A DNA stretch of 64,000 nt from Providencia huaxiensis (GTDB taxonomy: Bacteria; Pseudomonadota; Gammaproteobacteria; Enterobacterales; Enterobacteriaceae). Made by a program: the position numbers and the translations under genes. Below, piece after piece: positions 34,839-43,884 of this stretch. Location of the stretch: positions 1,736,001 to 1,800,000 of the forward strand of contig NZ_CP031123.2 of assembly GCF_002843235.3 (NCBI RefSeq). The letters run 5' to 3'. Each line of letters begins with the position of its first letter. Positions within the stretch are counted from its first letter, which is position 1. The notes under the pieces are model-generated. The model was not told where the DNA came from. It did not search any database and worked only from the letters and a program-made list of their open reading frames with translations.

Positions 34839-35339
34839 ATGGCGTATCCGCAAGAGACACGCGATAAGTTACGTCGAGCCTATATCTTTAGTCAGTTATC
34901 CCTTGAGGTGGCGGCGAGTCAAATTGGCGTGGCCTTTGTGACAGCACGGCGCTGGAAGAAGGAAGCCCAAGATAAAAATGACGATTGGGACAAAATGCGT
35001 GCCGCGCACATGTTAGCAGGTGGTGGTGTCGAAGATGCAGGCCGTGCGGTATTGATGAGCCTTGTTGTGCAGTGTCAAGCCGTGACAGAGCAAATCAATA
35101 CAAACCCTGATATTCCTGCCGAGAAGCGTGTTGAGCTGTTAGCAAGCCTTGCGGATGCCTTTAATAAAGCCACGTCCGCCAGTAAAAAAATACTGCCTGA
35201 AACGGATAAATTGGCCACGGCCATCGATGTGATCCAACGGTTCGGGCAGTTTATCAGTGATAAGTACCCACAACACAACGTGGTGTTTGTGGAAATTTTA
35301 GAAGCCTTTGCCGAAGAATTGGAGCGTGCATATGGATGA
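34839..35339 (+). CDS. DUF1804 protein, probable small terminase subunit
   Basis: A 166-residue protein of the DUF1804 family, which in Mu-like phages precedes the large terminase. The N-terminal helix-turn-helix (LRRAYIFSQLSLEVAASQIGVAFVTARRWKKEA) suits a DNA-binding terminase small subunit. A helical middle with ASLADAFNKATSASKKILPETDKLATAIDVIQRFGQFI is typical. ATG 34839 lies 2 bases after the previous stop. Confidence 0.8.
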   Translation: MAYPQETRDKLRRAYIFSQLSLEVAASQIGVAFVTARRWKKEAQDKNDDWDKMRAAHMLAGGGVEDAGRAVLMSLVVQCQAVTEQINTNPDIPAEKRVELLASLADAFNKATSASKKILPETDKLATAIDVIQRFGQFISDKYPQHNVVFVEILEAFAEELERAYG

Positions 35340-35544
35340 AATTAAACAACAAATAAAAAACTATCAATATCAAATACGTGGTTTTGTTGCGACGGAAGCA
35401 ACTGAAGAGGAAAAGCACTTGTTAGCGGAAGCAGAAAAAGAAACACAAGTGTTCATTACTCAGTTACAGGAGCGCTACCCTAATTATTTAGGTTTAATGG
35501 GCGGTGCTATTGCGGTTCTTGATACGATGATGAGTTGGGAATAA
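35332..35544 (+). CDS. Small acidic phage protein, 70 residues
   Basis: ATG 35332 overlaps the DUF1804 gene by 8 bases; GGAG precedes it. Product: MDEIKQQIKNYQYQIRGFVATEATEEEKHLLAEAEKE, then LGLMGGAIAVLDTMMSWE. Helical and acidic. Unrecognised; placed among packaging genes. Confidence 0.6.
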   Translation: MDEIKQQIKNYQYQIRGFVATEATEEEKHLLAEAEKETQVFITQLQERYPNYLGLMGGAIAVLDTMMSWE

Positions 35545-35549
35545 GCGTA

Positions 35550-37181
35550 ATGGCAAAAAAGGTTTCCTTAAAAGCGTTTAAAGCCTCACTCCAGAACTAC
35601 ATCACCGAACTGCGCCAAACCATTGAGGCGGAATGCTTAGGTTTTGATGCTGACCCCGAGTCGGCTGAGACTCGACGAGCACAAGTGGCGGATGTCGAGA
35701 GCGGCTACAGCTTCTTTGTGGAAACCTATTTCCCGCATTATGTGCGCCACCACTCTCGCAGCCAGTTGCATGATTATCTTTTTAGTCGTTTACCTGCGAT
35801 TGTGGCCAGTTCAGATGCCGAAAGTGACGCCATCGCCGCACCGCGTGGTGAGGCTAAATCAACGCTGGTGAGTCAACTCTTCACGCTGTGGTGCATTATT
35901 CGTGAGTTGAAAAAATACCCTGTCATCATTATGGACAGTATTGACCAAGCGTATCCCATGCTCGAAGCCATTAAAGCCGAACTGGAATATAACCCACGAC
36001 TGAAAAATGATTACCCTGATATTTGCGGTCAAGGGCGTACCTGGCAGATGGGGACTATCGTCACACGCAATAATATCAAAGTGACCGTTGCGGGTAGCGG
36101 TAAAAAACTGCGGGGGTTGCGACATGGTCCATATCGCCCTGACTTAGTGGTGCTTGATGATATCGAAAATGATGAGATGGTGCGTAACCCTGAGCAGCGC
36201 GAGAAGCTGCATAACTGGTTAAAAAAGACGGTGATGCCACTCGGTGAAGCAGGCGGAAAAACCGACATTGTTTACATCGGGACTATCTTGCACTATGACT
36301 CGGTACTCTCTCGCACACTCAATAATGCCATGTGGCGGACGGCACGGTTTAAAGCCATTCTCCAGATGCCTGCCAATATGAAGTTGTGGGATGAATGGGA
36401 AACCTTGATCCACAATAAACAAATTGAGGAGGCCGAGCGCTTCTACCATGAGAATGAACCTTTAATGTTAGAAGGTTCGATAGTCTCTTGGGCGGCACGT
36501 CCACTGTTAACCCTCATGAAAATTCGTGCGCGTGATGGTCATGATACGTTTGACTCCGAATACCAGAATGACCCCGTGAGCGGTGAAGATGCGATTTTTG
36601 CCAGTTGCATTACCTTTTGGTCTAACCATCTCTCCGATTGGATTTTTTACGGTGCGTGTGACCCAAGCCTGGGTAAGCAGAATAAAACCCGTGACCCGTC
36701 GGCCTTGCTCGTGGGCGGATTCAACCGCATGACAGGTATCCTTGATGTGGTTGAGGCAGATATCAAACGCCGTTTACCTGACCGTATTATCTCCGATGTG
36801 ATTGACTATCAGCGCGAATATGGCTGTTTAACGTGGGCGTTTGAGTCCATCGCTTTCCAAGAGTTTTTACGTACCGAATTAGTGAAGCGTTCTGCGATGT
36901 TAGGGATACCCGTTCCTGCTATCCCTGTCATTCCAAACAGTGATAAAGCCCTGCGCATTGAGTCCTTACAACCTCATATGGTCAATGGACTTATTCGTTT
37001 ACATGCGACACAACACACGCTAATTGACCAACTGCGCCACTTTCCCAAGGCTGACCATGATGATGGCCCTGATGCCTTGCATATGCTTTGGTCATTGGCG
37101 GTTTCTCGTGCAGGTAACACCGATATTCAAACTCGCCCCCGCCGACCGGAAGGTCGACGCTTTGGGTCGGGTGCTTGGTAG
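35550..37181 (+). CDS. Large terminase subunit (Mu gp28-like)
   Basis: A 543-residue packaging motor. The ATPase region has Walker A-like APRGEAKST (near residue 100) and LVVLDDIENDE as Walker B. The nuclease half includes YGACDPSLGKQNKTRDPSALLVGG (near 370) and a later LTWAFESIAFQEF with HDDGPDALHMLW near the end, acidic residues expected to bind metal. ATG 35550 is used; the frame from 35535 overlaps the previous gene. Confidence 0.92.
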   Translation: MAKKVSLKAFKASLQNYITELRQTIEAECLGFDADPESAETRRAQVADVESGYSFFVETYFPHYVRHHSRSQLHDYLFSRLPAIVASSDAESDAIAAPRGEAKSTLVSQLFTLWCIIRELKKYPVIIMDSIDQAYPMLEAIKAELEYNPRLKNDYPDICGQGRTWQMGTIVTRNNIKVTVAGSGKKLRGLRHGPYRPDLVVLDDIENDEMVRNPEQREKLHNWLKKTVMPLGEAGGKTDIVYIGTILHYDSVLSRTLNNAMWRTARFKAILQMPANMKLWDEWETLIHNKQIEEAERFYHENEPLMLEGSIVSWAARPLLTLMKIRARDGHDTFDSEYQNDPVSGEDAIFASCITFWSNHLSDWIFYGACDPSLGKQNKTRDPSALLVGGFNRMTGILDVVEADIKRRLPDRIISDVIDYQREYGCLTWAFESIAFQEFLRTELVKRSAMLGIPVPAIPVIPNSDKALRIESLQPHMVNGLIRLHATQHTLIDQLRHFPKADHDDGPDALHMLWSLAVSRAGNTDIQTRPRRPEGRRFGSGAW

Positions 37182-37190
37182 GAATTTATT

Positions 37191-38771
37191 ATGTCAAAAA
37201 TTGTGGATATACACGGTAACCCGTTACAACGTGAAGTTTTAAAAACATCACAAACCGTAAAATTAGCACGGATGAATCGCATTTATCCTGATCATCCCTC
37301 ACGCGGACTCACTATCCGTAAGCTTCCGCGTATCTTACAAGCGGCTGAACGGGGTGACTTGAGTGCGCAGGCCTGCCTATTTGGGGATATGGTCGAGCGT
37401 GACGGCCATATCTTTGCCGAAATGGAAAAGCGCAAGAATGCGTTATTAACGTTGGATTGGTCGATTGAGCCGCCGAAAAATGCCACCAAAGCCGAGCTGG
37501 ACATGACCGCGAACGTACAAGCCTGGTTTGATGCGATGCCCGAAATTGAAGACATTATCCTCAATGGGATGGAAGCAGTGGGGCATGGGTTTAGTTGCCA
37601 AGAATTGGAATGGGATCGCCTTGATAACACGTGGTTACCCAAAGCCTTGCACCTGCGTCCCCATTATTGGTTCCGCACCTTACCTGAGCAACGCGACGAA
37701 ATTCGCCTCAACACCGATGAAATGAACGGCTCGGAGTTATGGCCGTTTGGTTGGCTGGTTCATCGCCACAATGCCCGCAGTGGGTTTATTGCCACCAGTG
37801 GATTATTCCGCGTTCTCGTCTGGCCGTATCTGTTTAAAAACTTTTCGTTGCGTGATTTTGCCGAATTCTTAGAGATTTATGGTTTGCCTGCACGAATTGC
37901 AAAGTACCCCGCAGGCACGTCCGATGAGGACAAGGATAAACTGTTAGATGCACTGGTTAACCTGGGGCACGATGCGGTTGCGACGGTTCAACAAGGGACA
38001 GAAATCAACTTTGAAAGTGCCGCAGGGGGTGGCTCTGACCCGTTCATGGAAATGATTGCCTGGGCTGAACGGACACAATCCAAAGTGATTTTAGGGGGGA
38101 CGTTGACCTCACAGGCGGACGGGAAAAGCTCTACCAATGCCCTCGGTAATGTGCATAACGAAGTGCGTCACGATTTAAAAACTGCCGATGCACGCCAGCT
38201 TGAGGGCATGTTTAGGCAAATGATCCAGATGCTGTTAGCGATTAATGGTTATCAAGAGGTAAACCCGCGTCGTTTACCGCGTTTTGTGTTTGATACCCGT
38301 GAAGCCGTTGATTTACCGCAGTTTGCTGACGCGGTGGGTAAGTTGGTGGCCGCAGGTGTGGAGAGTATCCCTGTTTCTTGGGTGCATAAGAAAGCCGCTA
38401 TTCCGCAAGCCCAAAAGGATGAACCTGTATTGCAGCCGCGCCAAACCCTGCCGTTGTTACCCACACCATTAAGCTATGGTCATTCACGTCACGGTTTGGG
38501 CGTGCTGAGTCAAACAGTAGAAGCAGACGGAATAGACCCTGCACAAATTACCCTCGATAATGCACCGCCGCAGTCTGACACGATTGGGGCGGCTATGAGC
38601 CAACTCTTAACGCCAATGGTCGCCGCACTCAAGCAAGGTCAAAGTGTGGATGAGGCCATGAATATTATTGCGCAAAGTTACCCGCTGTTGGATGACAGCA
38701 CACTTCAAACGTTATTGAGCCAGGCTATCTTTGTGGCGGATGTATGGGGACGTCTCCATGCCGACAGCTAA
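37191..38771 (+). CDS. Portal protein (DUF935, Mu gp29-like)
   Basis: A 526-residue DUF935 portal protein forming the ring at the capsid vertex through which DNA passes. Typical blocks are IRKLPRILQAAERGDLSAQACLFGDMVERDGHIFAEMEKRKNALLTLDWSIEPP, then LYGLPARIAKYP-like sequence in EFLEIYGLPARIAKYPAG and VILGGTLTSQADGKSSTNALGNVHNEVRHDL. Length matches the family. It overlaps the following head gene. Confidence 0.92.
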   Translation: MSKIVDIHGNPLQREVLKTSQTVKLARMNRIYPDHPSRGLTIRKLPRILQAAERGDLSAQACLFGDMVERDGHIFAEMEKRKNALLTLDWSIEPPKNATKAELDMTANVQAWFDAMPEIEDIILNGMEAVGHGFSCQELEWDRLDNTWLPKALHLRPHYWFRTLPEQRDEIRLNTDEMNGSELWPFGWLVHRHNARSGFIATSGLFRVLVWPYLFKNFSLRDFAEFLEIYGLPARIAKYPAGTSDEDKDKLLDALVNLGHDAVATVQQGTEINFESAAGGGSDPFMEMIAWAERTQSKVILGGTLTSQADGKSSTNALGNVHNEVRHDLKTADARQLEGMFRQMIQMLLAINGYQEVNPRRLPRFVFDTREAVDLPQFADAVGKLVAAGVESIPVSWVHKKAAIPQAQKDEPVLQPRQTLPLLPTPLSYGHSRHGLGVLSQTVEADGIDPAQITLDNAPPQSDTIGAAMSQLLTPMVAALKQGQSVDEAMNIIAQSYPLLDDSTLQTLLSQAIFVADVWGRLHADS

Positions 38772-39915
38772 ACAAGCGGTAGATTTGCGCTATGCCATGA
38801 GCCTCCCCCCTGCGGAGGCGATTGCTTACTTTGAAAGTAAAGGCTATGCCGTTGGTTTCCATTGGTATGATATTGAAGCACAAGCCCACGCCAAAGCGTT
38901 TACCGTGGCGGGTGTACTCAAATTGGATATCTTGCACGATATTCGCCAAGCGTTAAACGAAGCCCTTGAAAAGGGGGAGACCTATGCCGACTTTGAACGA
39001 CGCCTCATCCCCATTCTTGAACAAAAAGGCTGGCTCGGGAAAGGTTTGGTTGCGGATATGGATACGGGCGAGCTGCACGGCAAGCGTTTAACGCCACGTC
39101 GATTAGACACGATATTTCAAACCAATCTGCAATCGTCGTACATGGCAGGACGTTACAAGCAGCAAATGGCAACCGTCGAGGAGCGCCCTTATTGGGAGCG
39201 TGTGGGGATTATGGATAATCGTATTCGTCCTTCTCATGCGGCACTCAATGGGTTTATTGCCCGCTATGACGATCCGATTTGGCAAACCATTTACCCGCCC
39301 GATGGTTATCGCTGTCGCTGCCGTGTGCGCACGCGCAGTGCTGAAGATGTTGAGCGTTTGGGGTTGATGGTGCAATCCTCTGAGGGGCGCTTGGTAGACG
39401 TTGAACAAGAGTATGGCGTGCCAGGTGAAACCCGAACCGTCACAGGCTTTAAAAATCCGAAAGACGGTCAAGTGTATACGCCTGACCCTGGTTTTGGTTT
39501 TAATCCTGGACAAGTCAGCTATCAACCTGAATTAGATAAATATCATCCGACGGCAGCAAGCCAATACATCACAGGATCACTCACAGGCGCGGACTTTCGT
39601 TTAGGGTATCAAGAAGCAGTGCAATCCCCTACGCCAAACCCTGCGCAACGTTATCCCATTGCTGCACGTCCTCAATCTTCCGCACCCAATACAGAGGCAT
39701 ATTATGTTGATGCGCCCACCATTAAGGCACTCGCCCAACAGGATATCACGCAAGCCGATTACTTATTTGTGCAGCAAATTATTGAATCACCTCAAAAAAT
39801 GCGGTCGGGTGAGGATGGGGTTCAATACTATGCAACGCAACACGAAAAGCGTTGGTGGGTCGTTGAAGTCAAAGATAATCAATTGCAGCGTGTCACCACG
39901 CAAACCGACTTTTGA
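38758..39915 (+). CDS. Head morphogenesis protein (Mu gp30/SPP1 gp7-like) with C-terminal extension
   Basis: A minor head protein of 385 residues. The gp7-like F domain spans about 95-225, including LTPRRLDTIFQTNLQSSYMAGRYKQQM, WERVGIMDNRIRPSHAALNGFI and the Cys pair in YPPDGYRCRCRVRTRS. The C-terminal 70 residues (APTIKALAQQDITQADYLFVQQIIES through KRWWVVEVKDNQLQRVTTQTDF) form a separate small domain resembling BECR-fold nuclease domains sometimes fused to such proteins. The start is uncertain (38758 or 38731); both overlap the portal gene. Confidence 0.87.
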   Translation: MPTAKQAVDLRYAMSLPPAEAIAYFESKGYAVGFHWYDIEAQAHAKAFTVAGVLKLDILHDIRQALNEALEKGETYADFERRLIPILEQKGWLGKGLVADMDTGELHGKRLTPRRLDTIFQTNLQSSYMAGRYKQQMATVEERPYWERVGIMDNRIRPSHAALNGFIARYDDPIWQTIYPPDGYRCRCRVRTRSAEDVERLGLMVQSSEGRLVDVEQEYGVPGETRTVTGFKNPKDGQVYTPDPGFGFNPGQVSYQPELDKYHPTAASQYITGSLTGADFRLGYQEAVQSPTPNPAQRYPIAARPQSSAPNTEAYYVDAPTIKALAQQDITQADYLFVQQIIESPQKMRSGEDGVQYYATQHEKRWWVVEVKDNQLQRVTTQTDF

Positions 39916-39922
39916 GGTTAAT

Positions 39923-40462
39923 ATGATCACCGTCAAAATTGATACACGCGAATACGAAGCCGCACTGCAAAAACTGGTCGAAGGTATCGAAAGTCGCGCG
40001 CCATTGATGCGCAAATTAGCCGGAATGATGGCGGATGCGGTAGAGGAAAACTTCGCACAAGAAGGTCGCCCCGCGTGGTTGGGTTGGAGTCCCGCTTATG
40101 CTCGCCGTCGAGCAGGCGGGAGAATATTGCAAGACAGTGGGCGATTGGCCAGCAGCATCGGTCAATACAGTGATAATGACAGTGCCGTCGTGGGCACCAA
40201 TGTAAAGTATGCGCGTATCCACCAAGAAGGTGGTGAGATTAATATCCCTGCTCGTAGCCAGCAAGCCTATTATCGGCAGCGTAAAGACGGCACCGTGGGT
40301 AATCGTTTTGTCCGTAAGTCGCGCAGCAACTTCAGTCAATACCACACGTTACCCGCCTATAAAATCAAAATCCCAGCGCGACCTTTCTTGCAATTGGACG
40401 AGTGGGATCAATACCGTATGGCGTTAACGGTGGAAGATTATTTAAGCCGACTGATTGAGTAA
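39923..40462 (+). CDS. Phage virion morphogenesis protein (Mu gpG-like)
   Basis: A 179-residue protein of the Mu gpG family, needed for tail completion or head-tail joining. Typical segments: MITVKIDTREYEAALQKL, LMRKLAGMMADAVEENFAQEGRPAWLGWSPAYARRRAGGRILQDSGRLASSI and a C-terminal IPARPFLQLD. ATG 39923 is preceded by GAGG; the much longer open frame from 39659 lies within the previous gene. Confidence 0.88.
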   Translation: MITVKIDTREYEAALQKLVEGIESRAPLMRKLAGMMADAVEENFAQEGRPAWLGWSPAYARRRAGGRILQDSGRLASSIGQYSDNDSAVVGTNVKYARIHQEGGEINIPARSQQAYYRQRKDGTVGNRFVRKSRSNFSQYHTLPAYKIKIPARPFLQLDEWDQYRMALTVEDYLSRLIE

Positions 40463-40628
40463 GATAAAATAACGCCTGTAAGACGCTGTGAGCCGTTTTA
40501 ATTGTTTAGAGTGTCATTGTTCGTGGTTGGATGTTTAAAACGTTTTTAAACGGGGTTTAAATGCGTTATCGTAGAGATTGCATTGCAAGCCCTCAGTCGT
40601 TTTACTTTTCCCGCTTTATCACCGAGTG

Positions 40629-40672
40629 CTGAACCTCTTCACACACTCCCCATTATTGGCAGTTGTTATGCT
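40629..40672 (+). promoter_or_regulatory. Predicted late promoter PI
   Basis: CTGAACCTCTTCACACACT at 40629-40647, a 19-base gap, then TATGCT at 40667-40672. The predicted transcript start falls at about 40679, which is the A of the next gene's ATG. In Mu, PI lies at the same place, before gene I. The remaining 40,463-40,628 holds no gene. Confidence 0.78.
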
Positions 40673-40678
40673 GCCCGC

Positions 40679-41779
40679 ATGAAAAAATACATTGCTGCTT
40701 GTGTCGCTGAAATTCTCAGCCAAAACCTTAACGAAATCCAGCTCTTCCCCGCTGGCGAGTTCCGTGCTGTCGATGGCCGCCCGTTTGAATGTGACCACTG
40801 GCTCATGACCCGTGAACTCGCTGACGTTTTAATTGCGCACGTCGCTGCACGTCAGACACCGTATGTGATTGATTATGAGCACCAGACGTTGCGTGCCGCA
40901 ACCAATGGACAGCCTGCGCCCGCAGCGGGTTGGTTTACGGCGTTGGAATGGCGCGAAGGCGATGGACTGTATGCTGTAAATGTAGAATGGACGGACGCGG
41001 CAGCAGCGGCCATTACCGCCAAAGAGTACCGCTTTATTTCCCCTGTCTTTAATTACGACAAAAACGGTCATGTGACAGTGCTGCTACATGCTGCCCTGAC
41101 CAACACCCCCGCAGTAGATGGTATGGATGAAGTGATGCTTGCCGCTGCTTCTCAGTTTGCTGCACTTTCTCAACCCACCGAAGAGGATCTCACTGTGGAT
41201 GAAGAACTCATCAAAGAGCTACTCAGTAATCTGCGTTGGATGCTGAATTTGCCTGCCACCGCCACGGCAGAAGATATCAAAACGGAACTGCAAAAAGCGA
41301 TTGACTTGATTTCAAATGGTCAAGGCACGACCGTCGCCGCCAATCAAAGCCTCGTGGATTTACTCAAAGGCAAAGAAACCTTGATTGCTGACCTGTCCAG
41401 TAAAGCCTACGACCCAACCAAACATGTACCACTTGCAGGCTATCTTGAACTGCAAGCGAAGTACAACGAAGCGTTGAACGCAGGTCAACAACAGGAAGTG
41501 AGTGGTCTGATCCAGGCCGCGCTCAGTGATGGGCGTCTCAACACGGCCATGAAAGATTGGGCGGAAGACTTAGGGCGTAAAGACCCTGACGCCCTTAAAG
41601 GTTATCTCGAAAAAGCCACCCCGATTGCGGCATTAACACAACTGCAATCCAAGGGTAAAGCGCCCGCAGGTGCAGAGCAAAGTACCTCTGTGACCACGGA
41701 GCTGACCGAAGACCAGTTGGCGATTTGCAGCCAATTCGGGCTTGACCCCGAAGAATTTAAAAAACAGTTGGGAGAGTAA
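40679..41779 (+). CDS. Head protease/scaffold protein (Mu gpI-like)
   Basis: A 366-residue protein of the Mu I (prohead protease) family. The start MKKYIAACVAEIL leads to the conserved IQLFPAGEFRAVDGRPFECDHWLM, VIDYEHQTLRAATNGQPAPAAGW and EYRFISPVFNYDKNGHVTVLLHAALTNTPAVDGMDE. The C-terminal third is acidic and helical, probably the scaffold part, which in Mu is also made separately as Z. No Shine-Dalgarno is visible before the ATG, while a late-promoter -10 ends 6 bases before it, so translation may begin on a leaderless transcript. Confidence 0.9.
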   Translation: MKKYIAACVAEILSQNLNEIQLFPAGEFRAVDGRPFECDHWLMTRELADVLIAHVAARQTPYVIDYEHQTLRAATNGQPAPAAGWFTALEWREGDGLYAVNVEWTDAAAAAITAKEYRFISPVFNYDKNGHVTVLLHAALTNTPAVDGMDEVMLAAASQFAALSQPTEEDLTVDEELIKELLSNLRWMLNLPATATAEDIKTELQKAIDLISNGQGTTVAANQSLVDLLKGKETLIADLSSKAYDPTKHVPLAGYLELQAKYNEALNAGQQQEVSGLIQAALSDGRLNTAMKDWAEDLGRKDPDALKGYLEKATPIAALTQLQSKGKAPAGAEQSTSVTTELTEDQLAICSQFGLDPEEFKKQLGE

Positions 41780-41782
41780 CTC

Positions 41783-42175
41783 ATGACCCAAGATAGAAAT
41801 ACCCCTCACCGTGACGGTGAATTGTTTGCGGTACGTTGTGCTGCTGCCGTGCGTATCTATGGCGGGCACATTGTGTGCGCCAATGCCGACGGGTTTGCTG
41901 TCCCTGGTGCACCCGGTTTAACTGTGCTGGGTGTCTCGGATGATTTTGCCGATAACCGCGACGGTGAACAAGGCGATATCAGTGTGATGGTGCGTCGTCA
42001 AAAAGCCTTTTATTTAGGCAACGATACGGCTAAGCCTGTCACGCAAGCCCATGTAGGCAAACTGTGTGATGTGAAAGACTCCGTGACGGTGTGTGAGGCT
42101 GGAGAAGCCACGACTACCCCTGCGGGTCTTGTGTTGGAAGTCACCGAAGATGGTATCTGGGTCATGATGGGTTAA
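41783..42175 (+). CDS. Capsid decoration/stabilising protein (DUF2190-like)
   Basis: A 130-residue small beta-rich protein between the protease/scaffold and the major head protein, the usual place for a capsid-cement protein. It has IYGGHIVCANADGFAVPGAPGLTVLGVSDDFADNR, then VMVRRQKAFYLGNDT and LVLEVTEDGIWVMMG, the family's repeated beta pattern. It starts 3 bases after the previous stop. Confidence 0.75.
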   Translation: MTQDRNTPHRDGELFAVRCAAAVRIYGGHIVCANADGFAVPGAPGLTVLGVSDDFADNRDGEQGDISVMVRRQKAFYLGNDTAKPVTQAHVGKLCDVKDSVTVCEAGEATTTPAGLVLEVTEDGIWVMMG

Positions 42176-42188
42176 TTAGGAAAATACC

Positions 42189-43097
42189 ATGATTGTGAAT
42201 AAAGCCAATATCAGCGCGTTATTTGTCAGTATTAATATGACATTTAACAATGCATTAAAGGATGCGCCTTCAACCTGGCAAAAAATCGCCATGAAAGTGC
42301 CGTCGACGGGGAAATCTGAAGATTACAGCTGGTTATCCAACTTCCCTGCGATGAAACGTTGGGTCGGTGAAAAAGTGATTAAATCACTCTCCGCCCATAA
42401 ATACACCATCGAAAATGACGACTGGGAAGCCACTATTGAGGTCGACCGTAACGACATTGAAGATGACAGCACAGGTAAATACGCGGTTCAAGCCAAAGGT
42501 GCGGGTCGCTCTGCGGGCATGTTGGCTGACGAAATTGTCTATGAAGTGCTTAACCTCGGTTTTGAACGTCCGTGTTATGACGGCCAATACTTCTTTGATA
42601 CTGACCACCCTGTAGGTAAAAACTCGGTTTCCAATAAAGGGACGAAAAAACTGTCCATTGCAACACAGGCAGCCGCCATGGCGTCTTACGGTGCAGCGCG
42701 AACGGCTTTGCGTAACATGAAAGACGACGAAGGTCGCCCGCTGGATGTGAACCCGAATATTTTACTGGTTCCCCCTGCGCTTGAAGATATCGCAAATGCC
42801 CTCATGACAGCTGATCGTTTAGAAGATGGCAAGGTCAATATCTACAAAGGTACTGCTGAAGTTGTCGTCTCGGCGCGTATCACCTCAGATACGGCGTGGT
42901 TCTTACTGGATACCACCCAAGCCGTTTTACCGATTATCTACCAAGAGCGCAAAGCGCCTGTGCTGGTTGAGCAAACCGACATGAACAGTGACGGCGTCTT
43001 TAAGCGTAAAAAATTCCTGTTCGGTGCCGAAGCACGTGCCGCAGGGGGCTATGGTTTCTGGCAGTTAGCCTATGGCTCAACAGGGAGTGATGCGTAA
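42189..43097 (+). CDS. Major head protein (Mu gpT-like)
   Basis: The 302-residue main capsid subunit. Conserved blocks: INMTFNNALKDAPSTWQKIAMKVPS, YSWLSNFPAMKRWVGEKVIKSLSAHKYTIENDDWEATIEVDRNDIEDD, YDGQYFFDTDHPV, NPNILLVPPALE and a C-terminal RAAGGYGFWQLAYGS. Length is close to Mu gpT (305). It overlaps the next gene by one base. Confidence 0.95.
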   Translation: MIVNKANISALFVSINMTFNNALKDAPSTWQKIAMKVPSTGKSEDYSWLSNFPAMKRWVGEKVIKSLSAHKYTIENDDWEATIEVDRNDIEDDSTGKYAVQAKGAGRSAGMLADEIVYEVLNLGFERPCYDGQYFFDTDHPVGKNSVSNKGTKKLSIATQAAAMASYGAARTALRNMKDDEGRPLDVNPNILLVPPALEDIANALMTADRLEDGKVNIYKGTAEVVVSARITSDTAWFLLDTTQAVLPIIYQERKAPVLVEQTDMNSDGVFKRKKFLFGAEARAAGGYGFWQLAYGSTGSDA

Positions 43098-43444
43098 TGC
43101 CGATTATTATTACTGCAAAAGTGAATGGGTTTCGTCGCTGTGGGATTGCGCACAGTGACACCGCGACGGAGTACCCAGACGACCACTTCACCAAAGACCA
43201 GTTAAACGTGCTGCAATCTGAGCCGATGCTTGTGGTCTCTGTGGGTGACGCGGGTACAGAAAAAACACAGCCTGATGCGGGTGCAGAGAAGCAAATTGCG
43301 GCACTGAAAGCGGAAGTGAAGCGCCTGACTGAGGAAAATCAAGCCTTACACGCAGAGCTTGCTCTCTTAAAAACGCCTAATGCGTCCGCAGAGCCATCCG
43401 AAAATAAAAAATCGGATGATAAACCCGCACCGAAAGGCAAGTAA
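43097..43444 (+). CDS. Mu gp35-like small head-region protein
   Basis: A 115-residue protein following the major head protein, as in Mu-like prophages. The N-terminal domain has NGFRRCGIAHSDTATEYPDDHFTKDQLNVLQSEPMLVV, then a short coiled coil (AEKQIAALKAEVKRLTEENQALHAELALL) and a charged tail. Function unknown. Confidence 0.72.
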   Translation: MPIIITAKVNGFRRCGIAHSDTATEYPDDHFTKDQLNVLQSEPMLVVSVGDAGTEKTQPDAGAEKQIAALKAEVKRLTEENQALHAELALLKTPNASAEPSENKKSDDKPAPKGK

Positions 43445-43455
43445 GGGAGCCTGCT

Positions 43456-43884
43456 ATGTACGCCACACAAGATGACATGCTTAAAGCGTTTGGTGAGCGT
43501 GAATGCGTGAGCCTCACTGATGAAGCCATGACAGGACAAATCAATGCTGAGGTAATGATTTATGCGCTGGAACGCGCGAGCAGTGAAATTGATGGTTATC
43601 TTGTGGGGCGTTATGCGCTCCCCTTTGCAGATGGTGCTCGGATATTAACAGGGCGATGCTGTGACATTGCCCGTTACCATCTGGCAACAACGTATAAGAT
43701 GTCCACGCCTGAAATCCAGACACGCTATGACGATGCTATTCGTTTTTTTGAGCGCGTGGCCGAAGGCAAAATTAGTCTGGGACGTTCCGATAACGGTCAA
43801 GTGATTAAGTCGTCTTCACAAATGAAGTTTGGGAGCAGTCAACGTCAGTTTGGCCGTGACTCAACGCGCGGAGGTGCATTTTGA
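43456..43884 (+). CDS. gp36-like protein (DUF1320), head-tail connector
   Basis: A 142-residue DUF1320 protein: MYATQDDMLKAFGERECVSLTDE, then ALERASSEIDGYLVGRYALPFA and CDIARYHLATTYKMSTPEIQTRYDDAIRFFERVAEGKISLG. This helical fold resembles other phage connector proteins. Preceded by GGGAG and overlapping the next gene by 4 bases. Confidence 0.88.
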   Translation: MYATQDDMLKAFGERECVSLTDEAMTGQINAEVMIYALERASSEIDGYLVGRYALPFADGARILTGRCCDIARYHLATTYKMSTPEIQTRYDDAIRFFERVAEGKISLGRSDNGQVIKSSSQMKFGSSQRQFGRDSTRGGAF

